From contig NZ_PJIM01000002.1 in assembly GCF_002929295.1 (NCBI RefSeq), forward strand, positions 516,191 to 580,190: a stretch of 64,000 nucleotides of DNA. The letters run 5' to 3'. Of this stretch, positions 7,966 to 16,699 are shown in pieces (the stretch's first letter is position 1; every line of letters starts with the position of its first letter). Position numbers and translations under genes: made by a program. The DNA comes from Arthrobacter sp. SX1312 (GTDB taxonomy: Bacteria; Actinomycetota; Actinomycetes; Actinomycetales; Micrococcaceae). The notes below the pieces were generated by a model. It saw nothing but the letters and a program-made list of their open reading frames with translations. It had not been told where the DNA came from and searched no databases.

Positions 7966-9585
7966 ATGACCTCGGGCACGGGCAGGCGCGGCCCCTACCG
8001 CATCAGTGTCCCGAGCCGCTCCGACCCGGCGCTGCGGCCCCTGGTCGAGTGCGTCGGGGGCCCGCTCGGGCGCCGCGCCGATCCCGGCCGTGTCACACCG
8101 GGATGGTTCACGGTGGAGCGGGTGCTGATCCTCCTGACCGTCTGCTCGGCCGTCCTGGCCGTCGTCGTCAAGAACCCGTGCCGGATCGAGGGGTGGTCCT
8201 CACCGGACTACTTCTACCGGGCCTGCTACTCCGACTGGACCGAGCTCTACCAGAGCCGGGGTCTCGGGGAGGGCGTCCTGCCGTTCATCACACCCGGCGC
8301 ACTCTTCGAGTACCCGGTGCTGCTCGGGCTGCTCGCCTCGGGAACCGCCGTGCTGGTGGAGGTGGTCGCGGGAGGGGCGGACGTGGCGGTGGCCTCCCGC
8401 CTCTACTTCGACGTCAACGCCGTGCTCCTGGCCGGGGTGTGGATCCTGACGGTCCTGGCGACCCTCCGCCTCGCCGGACGGCGTCCCTGGGATGCGGCCG
8501 TCGTGGCCACGGCACCGGTGATCATCCTGGCGGGCACCATCAACTGGGATCTCTGGGCCGTGCTGCTCGCGACCGCGGGCATGCTGGCGTTCGCACGCGA
8601 CCGGCCGGTCCTGGCGGGGATCCTCTGGGGGCTCGGTGCCGCGGTGAAGCTCTACCCGGTCCTGATGCTCGGGGCGGTGCTGGTGCTGGCGATCCGGACG
8701 GGGCGCTACCGGCCCCTCGTCGGAGCCCTGGCGGGCACGCTCGCGGCCTGGCTCGCGGTGAACCTGCCGTTCCTGCTGCGTGATCCGGCGGGCTGGGGCT
8801 ACTTCCTCACCTTCTCGGAGACGCGCGACGCCGGATTCTCCTCGGGCTGGTACGTCTACAACGCCCTGGCACGCCAGGCAGGCGTCGCCACCCTCACCCC
8901 GGCTGCCATCAACGCGGGTGCGGCCGTCCTGTTCGTGCTCGCCTGCGCGGGCATCGCGGTCCTCGCGCTGCGCGCGGACCGCCGGCCCCGGCTGGCCCAG
9001 CTGGCACTGCTCATCGTCGGCGCGTTCGTCCTCTGCAACAAGGTGTACTCGCCGCAGTACGCCCTGTGGCTGGTGCCGCTCATGGCACTCGCGGTTCCCC
9101 GCTGGCGGGTGGTCTTCGTGTGGCAGCTCGTGGAGATCCTCCACTGGGCGGCGGTCTGGCTGTACCTGGGGGGCATGACGAGCGGTGGCCCAGCGGCGAA
9201 CAATCTGGGGGTCGGCACGTACTCCTGGGCGGTCCTCGCCCACATGCTTGCTACGGCATATGTCATGGGGGTGGTCGTCGCGGACATCCTCGCGCCGCGC
9301 CGCGACGTGGTGCGGCGCATCGGTATCGACGACCCCCAGGGCGGCCCGTTCGACGGGGCGCGCGACCGCTTCACCCTGGGAGCCCTGGGACCTCGCGTCT
9401 TCCCGCCCCGGAGCCGGGCGGTCGCAGGGCTGCAGGCGGGCGGACCCGTGAGTGCCGCTCCGATAGGCTTGCAGGACCGCGCGGACCCGACCGTCACCCT
9501 GTCGTCCGGCGGTGACGGGCCGGGCCCGGCGAGCCCGCAGGTCCGCAGCGTGCCCGATCATCGACCAGTGCAGGACCCCCAGTGA
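7966..9585 (+). CDS. GT87-type membrane glycosyltransferase
   Basis: A 539-residue polytopic membrane protein resembling GT87 (DUF2029) polyprenyl-phosphate-mannose-dependent mannosyltransferases. About ten hydrophobic segments lie between residues 45 and 440. The first extracytoplasmic loop, after the first segment, contains [19 protein letters not shown], where the family's acidic catalytic residue is expected. The [15 protein letters not shown] segment is typical of the family. The last 90 residues are hydrophilic and of low complexity. It is divergent from ino1 and lies 10 bp before the FemAB-like gene, suggesting a cell-envelope role. The acceptor is unknown. Confidence 0.8.
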   Translation: MTSGTGRRGPYRISVPSRSDPALRPLVECVGGPLGRRADPGRVTPGWFTVERVLILLTVCSAVLAVVVKNPCRIEGWSSPDYFYRACYSDWTELYQSRGLGEGVLPFITPGALFEYPVLLGLLASGTAVLVEVVAGGADVAVASRLYFDVNAVLLAGVWILTVLATLRLAGRRPWDAAVVATAPVIILAGTINWDLWAVLLATAGMLAFARDRPVLAGILWGLGAAVKLYPVLMLGAVLVLAIRTGRYRPLVGALAGTLAAWLAVNLPFLLRDPAGWGYFLTFSETRDAGFSSGWYVYNALARQAGVATLTPAAINAGAAVLFVLACAGIAVLALRADRRPRLAQLALLIVGAFVLCNKVYSPQYALWLVPLMALAVPRWRVVFVWQLVEILHWAAVWLYLGGMTSGGPAANNLGVGTYSWAVLAHMLATAYVMGVVVADILAPRRDVVRRIGIDDPQGGPFDGARDRFTLGALGPRVFPPRSRAVAGLQAGGPVSAAPIGLQDRADPTVTLSSGGDGPGPASPQVRSVPDHRPVQDPQ

Positions 9586-9595
9586 GAGACCCCCA

Positions 9596-10693
9596 GTGAA
9601 CGCAGCACTCCTGACCTACAGCCCGCTCGACCGGCAGGCGTTCGACGCCCTCGCCGCCGCGCACCCCGCGGTGCTGATCCCGCTCGAGCAGACGCCCGAC
9701 TGGGTGGACTTCGAGCGGGCCCTCGGGCGCACGCCGCTGGGCATCTGGGCCTACCGGGACGCCGCGGGCACGCTCGTCGCAACCGCCAGCTACGTGCACG
9801 TAGTGCGCCGCTTCCGGGAATCCGTCGTCGTGGTGAACGGACCGGTCTGGTTCGCGGAGCGGACGCCCGCGGCGGAACGCCTGCTGCTGGAGACGGTGCG
9901 CCGGCAGTTCAGCGACCATCCGACGGTGCACCCGCTCTACGTCCGCCTGCAGGTCGCCACCCTGCAGGCCCCCGCCACCGGCCCGATCGAGCACGGCTGG
10001 TACGAGCGCGAGATCGTCGTCGACCTCACGCCGTCCGAGGCGGACCTCCTGAAGAGCTTCCGGCCGAACGCCCGCAACAGCATCCGGCGGGCCCAGCGCA
10101 ACGGCATCGAGATCAGGCATATTCCGCGGGAGGAATGGAAGCAGGTCTTCGCGAGCGAGCTGTACCCGATCATGCGGGAGACCGCGGAACGCGACGGCTT
10201 CCAGTCCTTCGACTCGTCCTACTACGAGACCCTGCTGACCGTCCTCGGCGACCATCTCCGCCTGCTCGTCGCCTATCGTGACGGGCAGCCGCTGAGCTGG
10301 CTCATCACCACCGAGTACCGCGGCCATGCCGTGTACTACTTCGCCGGCAGCACGCAGGCGGCACGCACCACCTTCGCCCCCTACCTGCTCCTGTGGGAGG
10401 CGTTCAGGACGCTCAAGGCTGCAGGGAACACGGCGTGCGGACTGACCGGTATCGAGAGCGAGAACTACCCCTCGCTGGCCAACGTCACGACGTTCAAGCG
10501 GAACTTCTCGAAGAACGTGGTGGTGGTGCCCACGACGTACGACGTCCCGCTCGATGCGGGCCGGTACACGGCGGTGGCGTTCCTGCTGGCCGCGCGGCGG
10601 AGCGGACCGGCGGCAGCACGCAGGACCGTCGGCCGCCTCCGGGAGGCGGCCGGTCGGGTCGGCGCGCGCAGCCGGACGAGCTCGGAGACCTGA
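9596..10693 (+). CDS. FemAB-like peptidyltransferase / GNAT-fold protein
   Basis: A 365-residue protein of the FemABX/GNAT superfamily, which adds amino acids from aminoacyl-tRNA to peptidoglycan precursors or acts on related substrates. The N-terminal half has the PLEQTPDWVDFERALGR block. The central LLKSFRPNARNSIRRAQRNG matches the FemAB segment usually written K-x-N-x-R-x-x-I-R-x-A. The second GNAT copy has YYFAGSTQAARTTFAPYLL and later NYPSLANVTTFKRNFS. The GTG start at 9596 is 10 bp after the GT87 gene, and the two probably form an operon. A role in the peptidoglycan interpeptide bridge is inferred from family and neighbours. Confidence 0.85.
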   Translation: MNAALLTYSPLDRQAFDALAAAHPAVLIPLEQTPDWVDFERALGRTPLGIWAYRDAAGTLVATASYVHVVRRFRESVVVVNGPVWFAERTPAAERLLLETVRRQFSDHPTVHPLYVRLQVATLQAPATGPIEHGWYEREIVVDLTPSEADLLKSFRPNARNSIRRAQRNGIEIRHIPREEWKQVFASELYPIMRETAERDGFQSFDSSYYETLLTVLGDHLRLLVAYRDGQPLSWLITTEYRGHAVYYFAGSTQAARTTFAPYLLLWEAFRTLKAAGNTACGLTGIESENYPSLANVTTFKRNFSKNVVVVPTTYDVPLDAGRYTAVAFLLAARRSGPAAARRTVGRLREAAGRVGARSRTSSET

Positions 10694-10730
10694 CCGGCGG
10701 GGATCGACCCCGCCCGGGAGAGAGGAAGCC

Positions 10731-12170
10731 ATGGTAGATGTCGAGGTCGTCGGCGCCGGTCCCAATGGACTCGCGGCCGCCGTCGTCATGGCGCGCGCGG
10801 GCCTGTCCGTGCGGATCCACGAGGCAGCGCCGACCATCGGCGGCGGGTCCCGGTCCCTCGAGCTCATGCAGCAGGACCACCTCCACGACTTCTGTTCGGC
10901 CGTCCACCCGATGGCCCTCGCCTCGCCGTTCTTCCGGGCCTTCGAGCTGAGCCGCCGCATCGGCTTCGCCGTCCCCGAGGTCTCCTTCGCCCACCCGCTC
11001 GACGACGGACGGGCCGGCATCGCCTACCGCAGCCTCGACAGGACGGTCGAGGGCCTCGGGGCGGACGGGGAGGCGTACCGGAAGCTCCTGCAGCCGCTCA
11101 GCGACCGCGAACAGGACATCCTCGCGTTCACCCTCAACCACGTGGTGCGTGTCCCGAAGAGCCCGGAGGCCACCGTGCGCTTCGGCCTCGCGGTCCTCGA
11201 CCAGGGACTGCCGTGGTGGAACCGCCGCTTCAGCACCGAGGAGGCGAAGGCCCTCGTCACGGGCGTCATGGCGCACCCCGTGGGCACCCTGCCCTCCCTG
11301 ACCGGTGCCGGCGCAGGCCTGGTGCTGAACCTCCTGGCGCACACCGTGGGCTGGCCCATCCCGGTCGGGGGATCGCAGTCCATCGCCGACGCCCTGGCGC
11401 TCGACGTGCGGCAGCACGGTGGAGAGATCGTCACGGACAGCAGGATCGAGACCCTCGCGGAGGTGTCCGACTCGCGGGTGGTGCTGCTCGACGTCGCTCC
11501 GACGACCTTCCGGGCCATGTCCCGGGGGCGCCTCCCGGCCGCGTACGAGACGGCGCTGAAGGCCTTCACCTACGGCAATGCCGCCTGCAAGGTGGACTTC
11601 ATCCTGTCCGGTCCCGTGCCCTGGACCCATCCCGAGCTGCACCGCGCCGGGACCGCGCACCTGGGCGGGACGAGGGAGGAGATCGCCGCCGGCGAGAAGC
11701 AGGTCAACCGGGGCGACCACCCGGACAGCCCGTACGTGCTGCTCTCCCAGCCGTCGTCGTTCGATCCGACCCGCGCGCCCGAGGGCCGGCACACGCTCTG
11801 GACCTACTGCCACGTGCCGCGGGGTTCCACGCGGGACATGGCGGAGGCGGTGACCGCGCAGATCGAGCGGTTCGCGCCCGGCTTCCGTGACGTCGTCGTG
11901 CAGAGCCATACGACGACGGCGAGCGAGCTCGAGGTCTACAACGCCAACTACGTGGGCGGTGACTTCAGCAGCGGGGCGGTGAACCTCCGCCAGATCGTCG
12001 CCCGCCCGGTGCCGTCCCTGCAGCCCTGGGCCACGCCGATCAAGGGGGTCTACCTCTGCTCTCAGTCCACGCCGCCCGGCCCCGGGGTCCACGGGATGGC
12101 CGGGCTCAACGCGGCGAAGCTGGCGCTCAAACGTGAGTTCGGGCTGGCCGTTCCCTCTCTTGGGCTCTGA
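10731..12170 (+). CDS. NAD(P)/FAD-dependent oxidoreductase, phytoene-desaturase-like
   Basis: A 479-residue flavoprotein with the dinucleotide-binding motif VVGAGPNGLAAAVVMARAG (residues 6-24) and then GGGSRSLELM, the second FAD contact. The C-terminus YLCSQSTPPGPGVHGMAGL closes the FAD site as in phytoene desaturase and amine oxidase relatives. No other carotenoid gene is adjacent, so the pathway cannot be stated. The start at 10731 is preceded by GAGAGGAAG. A short dyad symmetry follows the stop. Confidence 0.85.
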   Translation: MVDVEVVGAGPNGLAAAVVMARAGLSVRIHEAAPTIGGGSRSLELMQQDHLHDFCSAVHPMALASPFFRAFELSRRIGFAVPEVSFAHPLDDGRAGIAYRSLDRTVEGLGADGEAYRKLLQPLSDREQDILAFTLNHVVRVPKSPEATVRFGLAVLDQGLPWWNRRFSTEEAKALVTGVMAHPVGTLPSLTGAGAGLVLNLLAHTVGWPIPVGGSQSIADALALDVRQHGGEIVTDSRIETLAEVSDSRVVLLDVAPTTFRAMSRGRLPAAYETALKAFTYGNAACKVDFILSGPVPWTHPELHRAGTAHLGGTREEIAAGEKQVNRGDHPDSPYVLLSQPSSFDPTRAPEGRHTLWTYCHVPRGSTRDMAEAVTAQIERFAPGFRDVVVQSHTTTASELEVYNANYVGGDFSSGAVNLRQIVARPVPSLQPWATPIKGVYLCSQSTPPGPGVHGMAGLNAAKLALKREFGLAVPSLGL

Positions 12171-12230
12171 GGCAGCCGGGTCGGCTCGGAATAAGTACCG
12201 CGCGATGTCTGTGGATCCGCGCATCCCCTC

Positions 12231-12257
12231 GGGCCGTTACCTGAGGTAACGGTGCCC
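12231..12257. terminator. Short inverted repeat after the oxidoreductase gene
   Basis: Perfect 8-bp arms CCGTTACC and GGTAACGG (12234-12241 and 12245-12252) with a 3-nt loop, extended by GGG and CCC flanks with a bulge. It could be a terminator for the upstream gene or an operator for the gene at 12362. Confidence 0.45.
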
Positions 12258-12361
12258 GTCGCCGGCAGTTCACCCGCCATTGACGGGCAGGCCGGGTGGG
12301 GAGGGTTGGCTCGATGTGAGCGGTCATCGCTCGCGTATCCTCCACCCGAAGGGATCCACCC

Positions 12362-13606
12362 ATGCCTCGTCTCGTCCGTTCCATCCGCTCGGCTGCCGCC
12401 GTCGCCGTCGGACTCTCGTTCCTCGCTGTTCCCGCTCATGCCGTACCGGTCGGTTCCGTCGCCGAGGCGTCCGAGGGCAACAACGATGCCAAGCGCCAGG
12501 TGGGCCCGATCCTCGTGGGGCACCGCGGTGCCGCGGGTACGGCACCCGAGAACACCGTGGCAGCCTTCAAGGACGGCCGGGCCTCCGGCGCGGACTTCAT
12601 CGAGATCGATGTGCAGCTCAGTGCCGACGGTGTCCCGTTCCTCTTCCATGACGACACCCCCGCCCGCACCACCAATGTGGAGGACGTCTTCCCGGGCCGC
12701 GCCGGCGACCCGATCACGTCCTTCACGTGGGCCGAGCTGCAGCAGCTCGACGTCGGTTCGTACTTCGACGGGCGTTTCATCGGCGAGAAGATCCCGCACC
12801 TCGACGACGCCGCCACAGTGGCCACCCGCAACACCGGCGTATACATCGAGATCAAGTCGCCCCGGAACTCGCCCGGCATCGAGGCACTGGTGGCCGGTGA
12901 ACTGAACACCGATCCCGCCTGGCAGAAGCTGGTCAACGCGAACAAGGTGCAGGTGCTCGGCTTCGACGAGTCCTCCAACCGCACGTTCGCGGCGCTGGCA
13001 CCGGAGGTGGAGTTGCAGCAGCTCACCGGGGTGGTCCCGGGGTCCGAGGTACTGGCCGAGTGGGCCACCTTCGTGGATTCCGTCGGCGCGAACTACCGCG
13101 GCCTCACCGCCGCCGACGTCGCCCGGGTCAAGGACGCCGGCCTCGTGATGGGCGTCTACACCGTGAACTCGCCGGAAGCGGTGCAGGCCGTGGTGGACCT
13201 CGGTGTCGACGTCGTGACCACCGACTTCCCGATCCAGAACAGCCGCTACCTGCGCGGGCTTCCCGTGTTCCCGGGTGCGGCCCTGGAGATCAGCGGGGCC
13301 GTGAACAACCCGGCGGGCGACGACGTCCTGCCGGACGCGGGCGAGTACGTGACGCTGCGGAACGTCTCGGGTTCCGCACTCGATGTCAGCGGCTACTTCG
13401 TCCGGGACGCCGCGAACAACATCCTGCGCGTGGGGGAGGGCTACGTCCTGCAGCCCGGCGGTGAGCTGCGCATCCACACCGGCCCCGGCACGAACACGCC
13501 GACCGCCTATTTCAACGCGATCCCGGCGTCCGTGCTCAACAACACCGGCGACTCGCTGGGGCTGTGGACGCCGGACCTGCGCCTGGTGGACGTCTACGCG
13601 AACTAG
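12362..13606 (+). CDS. Secreted glycerophosphodiester phosphodiesterase with lamin-tail domain
   Basis: A 414-residue exported enzyme that hydrolyses glycerophosphodiesters to glycerol 3-phosphate and an alcohol. The N-terminus is a Sec signal peptide (RLVRSIRS, a hydrophobic stretch, then VPAHA before VP near residue 29). The GDPD domain spans about 50-305, with HRGAAGTAPENT, EIDVQLSADG and LFHDDTPARTT carrying the catalytic His and metal-binding acids. From about 305 to 414 there is a lamin-tail-like beta domain (ITLRN-type block YVTLRNVSGSALDVSGYFV), often found on extracellular nucleases and esterases. The start follows a purine-rich AAGGGA. Confidence 0.93.
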   Translation: MPRLVRSIRSAAAVAVGLSFLAVPAHAVPVGSVAEASEGNNDAKRQVGPILVGHRGAAGTAPENTVAAFKDGRASGADFIEIDVQLSADGVPFLFHDDTPARTTNVEDVFPGRAGDPITSFTWAELQQLDVGSYFDGRFIGEKIPHLDDAATVATRNTGVYIEIKSPRNSPGIEALVAGELNTDPAWQKLVNANKVQVLGFDESSNRTFAALAPEVELQQLTGVVPGSEVLAEWATFVDSVGANYRGLTAADVARVKDAGLVMGVYTVNSPEAVQAVVDLGVDVVTTDFPIQNSRYLRGLPVFPGAALEISGAVNNPAGDDVLPDAGEYVTLRNVSGSALDVSGYFVRDAANNILRVGEGYVLQPGGELRIHTGPGTNTPTAYFNAIPASVLNNTGDSLGLWTPDLRLVDVYAN

Positions 13607-13624
13607 CTGCTCTCATCGGCGAAC

Positions 13625-13671
13625 CCGCGGAGCCCGGTCGGGGCCGAACCAGCTCCCGACCGGCCCCGCGG
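13625..13671. terminator. Long imperfect hairpin after the glycerophosphodiesterase gene
   Basis: CCGCGGAGCCCGGTCGGG pairs with CCCGACCGGCCCCGCGG across an 11-nt loop, with one bulge. It begins 18 bp after the stop and fits a GC-rich intrinsic terminator without a T-tract. Confidence 0.65.
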
Positions 13672-14030
13672 AGCCCTCGTCCGGGATCCTTTCAGGTCGG
13701 GGATTGTCCCGTAGGGTCCGGGCGAGGAGATCACCGAGTGCCGCTCGTAGCGGAATCAATTCGTGTAGACCTCCGGCGGCAGCGCCCGTGCTGGTTGTCC
13801 CGCCGGCGCCTAGGTTTTCATGAACGAGACTCGGGTGGGTATTCAGGTCGCTGCGGTCAGGGTCATACACGCGGGCGACCCGCGGGTAACCGAAGATGGG
13901 TCGGGCATCTCCCAGGCGGTACTCCATATGGTGGAGACGTCATTCGGTTCGACGAGTAGCCTCGGCGAAGAATCCTTTGCTTGGACCGGTGGTGGGGCCC
14001 GATAGCAGTCCGGGAATGGGGTGGCCGCAG
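13672..14030. other. Intergenic stretch with no supported gene
   Basis: Short frames exist on both strands, but none has a ribosome binding site plus recognisable sequence. Composition becomes less GC-rich toward 13800-14030. It marks the left border of the accessory-looking region. Confidence 0.6.
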
Positions 14031-15143
14031 TCAGTGCTGTGGATTCCGCAGCGTGTATGGCCGACGGGTGTCGGCAGGCACATCTATCAGCGAGGGGTCA
14101 GTTGGAGTGTGGCTGCTGGCGGGGGGTTGGAGTTCAGGAAGCCTCCTGAATGTGTCGCGGGTCGGGGGCATGGGTGGGGTTCGGTGGCGTGTTTCGGCTC
14201 TGAGTCCCAGGTAGGTGCCGGTGATGATGAGGGCGGCCCCGACGACGCCAAGGGGTGCGAGGGTGTCCTGGCCGATGGTGATTCCGATGAGCACAGCCCA
14301 GATGGGTTCGGTTCCCATGAGGAGGCTCGCCCTGGATGCTGATGTCTGTTGGATGGCCCAGGTCTGGACGAGGAAAGCGAAGACACTGCACGCTAGTCCG
14401 AGGTAGAGCACGCCGACCCATTCACCGGTATCGAAGCTCCGCACTGCCTGAAGCACGCCGTGGTAATCGGAGAGGGTGTAGAAGAGAGCGCAGACCGCGC
14501 TTTGGATCAGGGTCAGAGTCAGCGCACTGTAACCGCGTCCCCGGGTAAGGGCGGAGACCGCGGTGACGTGGATGGAGCGGACGACCGCTGCGGCGAGCAT
14601 GAGCATGTCCCCAAGGGTGGGTGTGGCGAAGCCGTCACCGGAGACGAGGAGGCAGACGCCTACGACCGCGATGACACCGGCGACGAACACTGTGCGCGGC
14701 AGTCTCACCCGGAGGACGATGCTCTCGGTGACGGGGGTGAAGATGATGACGAGGCTGATGATCAGTCCGGCGTTCGTGGCGCTGGTCCCGGCGATTCCGT
14801 GGGTTTCGAGGATGAGTACCGCCGCCTGGGTGAGGCCCAGGATGACGCCGACCATGGTCTCGCGGCGTCCGGGCCGGCGGCGGTTCCAGATCAGCCAGAT
14901 CACCGCCAGCGCCAGCGTGGTGATCAGAAAACGCAGCGAAAGAATGACGGTGACGCCGACCGTGTCGGTGAGGGTTTTCGCTGCCAGGTAGCTGCTGCCC
15001 CACACGATAGCGACCAGGAGCAGGAGCGCGTCCACCCTGCGCGCAGCAACAAAAGAGACGAACGGGCTTCGTCGTTCACCGCGCAGGTGCGCTGGGGGAG
15101 TCAGTACGGGGGAGGGCACCCCTAGAGTCTCATGGCAACGCAT
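14031..15143 (-). CDS. EamA/DMT-family metabolite exporter
   Basis: A 370-residue inner-membrane protein with ten predicted helices in two EamA repeats. The first opens with LLLVAIVWGSSYLAAKTL, and the second carries SALTLTLIQSAVCALFY, TWAIQQTSASRASLLMGTEP and VVGAALIITGTYLG. The hydrophilic C-terminal tail of about 50 residues is Pro- and Arg-rich and unusual in length. Such carriers export amino acids or other small metabolites. It is divergent from a LysR gene with only 48 bp between the starts, the usual arrangement for a regulator and its exporter target. The ATG at 15143 is uncertain; a GTG at 15128 is in frame. Confidence 0.88.
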   Translation of the reverse strand: MRCHETLGVPSPVLTPPAHLRGERRSPFVSFVAARRVDALLLLVAIVWGSSYLAAKTLTDTVGVTVILSLRFLITTLALAVIWLIWNRRRPGRRETMVGVILGLTQAAVLILETHGIAGTSATNAGLIISLVIIFTPVTESIVLRVRLPRTVFVAGVIAVVGVCLLVSGDGFATPTLGDMLMLAAAVVRSIHVTAVSALTRGRGYSALTLTLIQSAVCALFYTLSDYHGVLQAVRSFDTGEWVGVLYLGLACSVFAFLVQTWAIQQTSASRASLLMGTEPIWAVLIGITIGQDTLAPLGVVGAALIITGTYLGLRAETRHRTPPMPPTRDTFRRLPELQPPASSHTPTDPSLIDVPADTRRPYTLRNPQH

Positions 15144-15168
15144 CTGTAAGACGAGGGGCCACTTGGTG

Positions 15169-15179
15169 AACTATTAGTT
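15169..15179. promoter_or_regulatory. Candidate LysR operator in the eamA-lysR intergenic region
   Basis: AACTA-T-TAGTT is a perfect 11-bp palindrome in an AT-rich patch of an otherwise GC-rich region, midway between two divergent starts. AT-rich dyads of this kind are typical LysR-family sites. A TAATAG on the minus strand inside it could also be the -10 element of the exporter promoter. Confidence 0.45.
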
Positions 15180-15191
15180 TAGTTTCTACTT

Positions 15192-16088
15192 ATGGATCCT
15201 CATCAGTTGCGGTTGCTTCGGGAGTTGGGGGAGCGGGGCAGCCTCGCCGCCGTCGCTCGCGCGCTCCACGTCTCTGCGTCGGCGGTGTCGCAGCAACTCT
15301 CGGCGTTGCAGCGTCGGGTCGACGTTCCCCTGACCGAACGACGCGGACGGAACCTTGTCCTCACCGGCGCCGGTCGGGCCCTGGCCAAAGCTGCAGTGGA
15401 TATCAGTGTCGCGATGAGCTCCGCCGAGCAGGCGGTCAGCCACTACCTCCAGGACCCTTGCGCGACGGTGAGGATCGCCGCGTTCAACAGTGCCGGCCTG
15501 ACCTACTTCGGCCCCCTGCTTCAAGCCCTATCCGGTGAGGGACGCCCGGGGCTGATCTGCCATGACCGGGATGTGGGACAGGAGCACTTCCCGGCCCTGA
15601 CGGCTGACTACGATCTGGTCATCGCGCACCGCTTGGAGCACAGTGCGCCGTGGCCCGACACGATTACCGCTCTGCCGCTGATGCGCGAGCCCCTGGACGT
15701 CGCCATGTCGGACCGCCACCGGCTCGCCGACGCACCAAGCGTCAGTGTCGCCGACCTGATCGATGAAGAATGGGTGTCTGTTCAGGACGGGTTCCCGCTC
15801 GTGCCGGCTTTGCAGGCGATCGCCGTTCATGCCGGCCAGCCCCTCAAGGTCACGCACCGGATCAACGAGTTCTTCATCGCGGCCGCGATCGTAGCTGCCG
15901 GCCCGGCCGTCGCGCTGATGCCCCGCCACACCGCCTCCCCACCACCCGGCAGCGGCATCGTCCTCAAACCCATCCACGATCTACCGCTCGCCAGGCGCGT
16001 CGACATCCTCTGCCGACCGGAAGCTCTCCACCGGACCGCAGTCCAACAAGTCGTCACAACTCTCCGACGAGTTGTGATCCCGGTCTGA
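15192..16088 (+). CDS. LysR-family transcriptional regulator
   Basis: A 298-residue regulator with an N-terminal winged helix (MDPHQLRLLRELGERGSLAA, then SASAVSQQLSALQRRV as recognition helix, residues 1-60). A LysR substrate-binding domain spans about 90-290. The opening MDPHQLRLLRELGERGS is typical of an actinobacterial LysR subgroup often paired with DMT exporters. The neighbouring divergent exporter is the obvious target; the inducer is unknown. The ATG at 15192 lies directly after the AT-rich promoter region and lacks a good Shine-Dalgarno sequence, so the transcript may be nearly leaderless. Confidence 0.93.
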   Translation: MDPHQLRLLRELGERGSLAAVARALHVSASAVSQQLSALQRRVDVPLTERRGRNLVLTGAGRALAKAAVDISVAMSSAEQAVSHYLQDPCATVRIAAFNSAGLTYFGPLLQALSGEGRPGLICHDRDVGQEHFPALTADYDLVIAHRLEHSAPWPDTITALPLMREPLDVAMSDRHRLADAPSVSVADLIDEEWVSVQDGFPLVPALQAIAVHAGQPLKVTHRINEFFIAAAIVAAGPAVALMPRHTASPPPGSGIVLKPIHDLPLARRVDILCRPEALHRTAVQQVVTTLRRVVIPV

Positions 16089-16291
16089 ATACCGGGCGAA
16101 AGAAACGTTTCGCGAGTCGGTCGCTCACCGTGTTCAGAACACCTGACTGTCAGGAGTCTTAAGTACGACCGTTCATGGAAAGCGATGCGCGATGAGCGGC
16201 GAGAACGGCGCGTCGTGTTTCACGGGCCGTGTCCGAGAGCTGTGCCCAGTGAGGAACGTCGACGCGCGCTCAGTCCCGCAAGACGATCCTT

Positions 16292-16477
16292 TTAGCGTGC
16301 GCACTTGTCGTCGATAGAAAAGCCCTCTCTGCCTGTCCGTTGCTCGAGCGTTTCGAGTTCCTCGAAGAACGTGACTTGCAAGCCGGCGGGACCCTGAACC
16401 CTGGCGTTGATGGTTCGGAACGGGGTCTCCGTCGGATGCGCCAGGACCTCGTTACAGGATTCTTGTGAGAGTGCGAC
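16292..16477 (-). pseudogene. C-terminal remnant of a VOC (glyoxalase-like) protein
   Basis: Read on the minus strand, the frame gives NEVLAHPTETPFRTINARV, then GPAGLQVTFFEELETLEQR, and stops with TAA at 16294-16292. HPTETP, the beta strand and GPAGLQVTFFEEL look like the C-terminal half of a vicinal-oxygen-chelate protein. The N-terminal half is missing, and similarity fades near 16470, where the recombinase remnant begins on the other strand. About 60 codons are left and there is no start. I judge this a truncated gene. Confidence 0.55.
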
Positions 16478-16614
16478 AGCTCGCCGAGCGGACCAGGGCG
16501 GGCATGGCCGCGGCCGTGGAACACGGGCGGAGGCCTGGCTGGCGGAAGATCATCGGTGCCAGTCGGGCGACCGTGTATCGCTACCTCAGCATGGGAATCA
16601 CCGACGCATCCTGA
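16471..16614 (+). pseudogene. C-terminal remnant of a serine recombinase (resolvase/invertase)
   Basis: The frame from 16471 reads RQLAERTRAGMAAAVEHGRR, then KIIGASRATVYRYLS, and stops with TGA at 16612-16614. ERTRAGMAAA followed by a Gly/Arg linker is the junction between the catalytic domain and the DNA-binding domain of Pin/Tn3-type resolvases. SRATVYRYL is the recognition helix of their helix-turn-helix. The catalytic domain is absent, and part of the helix-turn-helix between GWRK and IIGAS appears deleted. It is a decayed mobile-element trace. Confidence 0.7.
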
Positions 16615-16699
16615 TACGACACAGCCGGACCGGCGGCATCCTGCTCGTCGTCGCCGGTCCGGCGCACAATCCGTGCAACGCGAAGCCCCTCACCCCGCG

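Noticed and set aside
13613-13927. 104-codon minus-strand frame after the glycerophosphodiesterase gene
   Set aside because: It reads through the proposed terminator hairpin, lacks a good ribosome binding site and matches nothing I know.
16419-16480. Plus-strand frame reading VGCARTSLQD as a possible resolvase N-terminus
   Set aside because: The same bases encode a better VOC-like C-terminus on the minus strand, and the frame does not continue into a catalytic domain.
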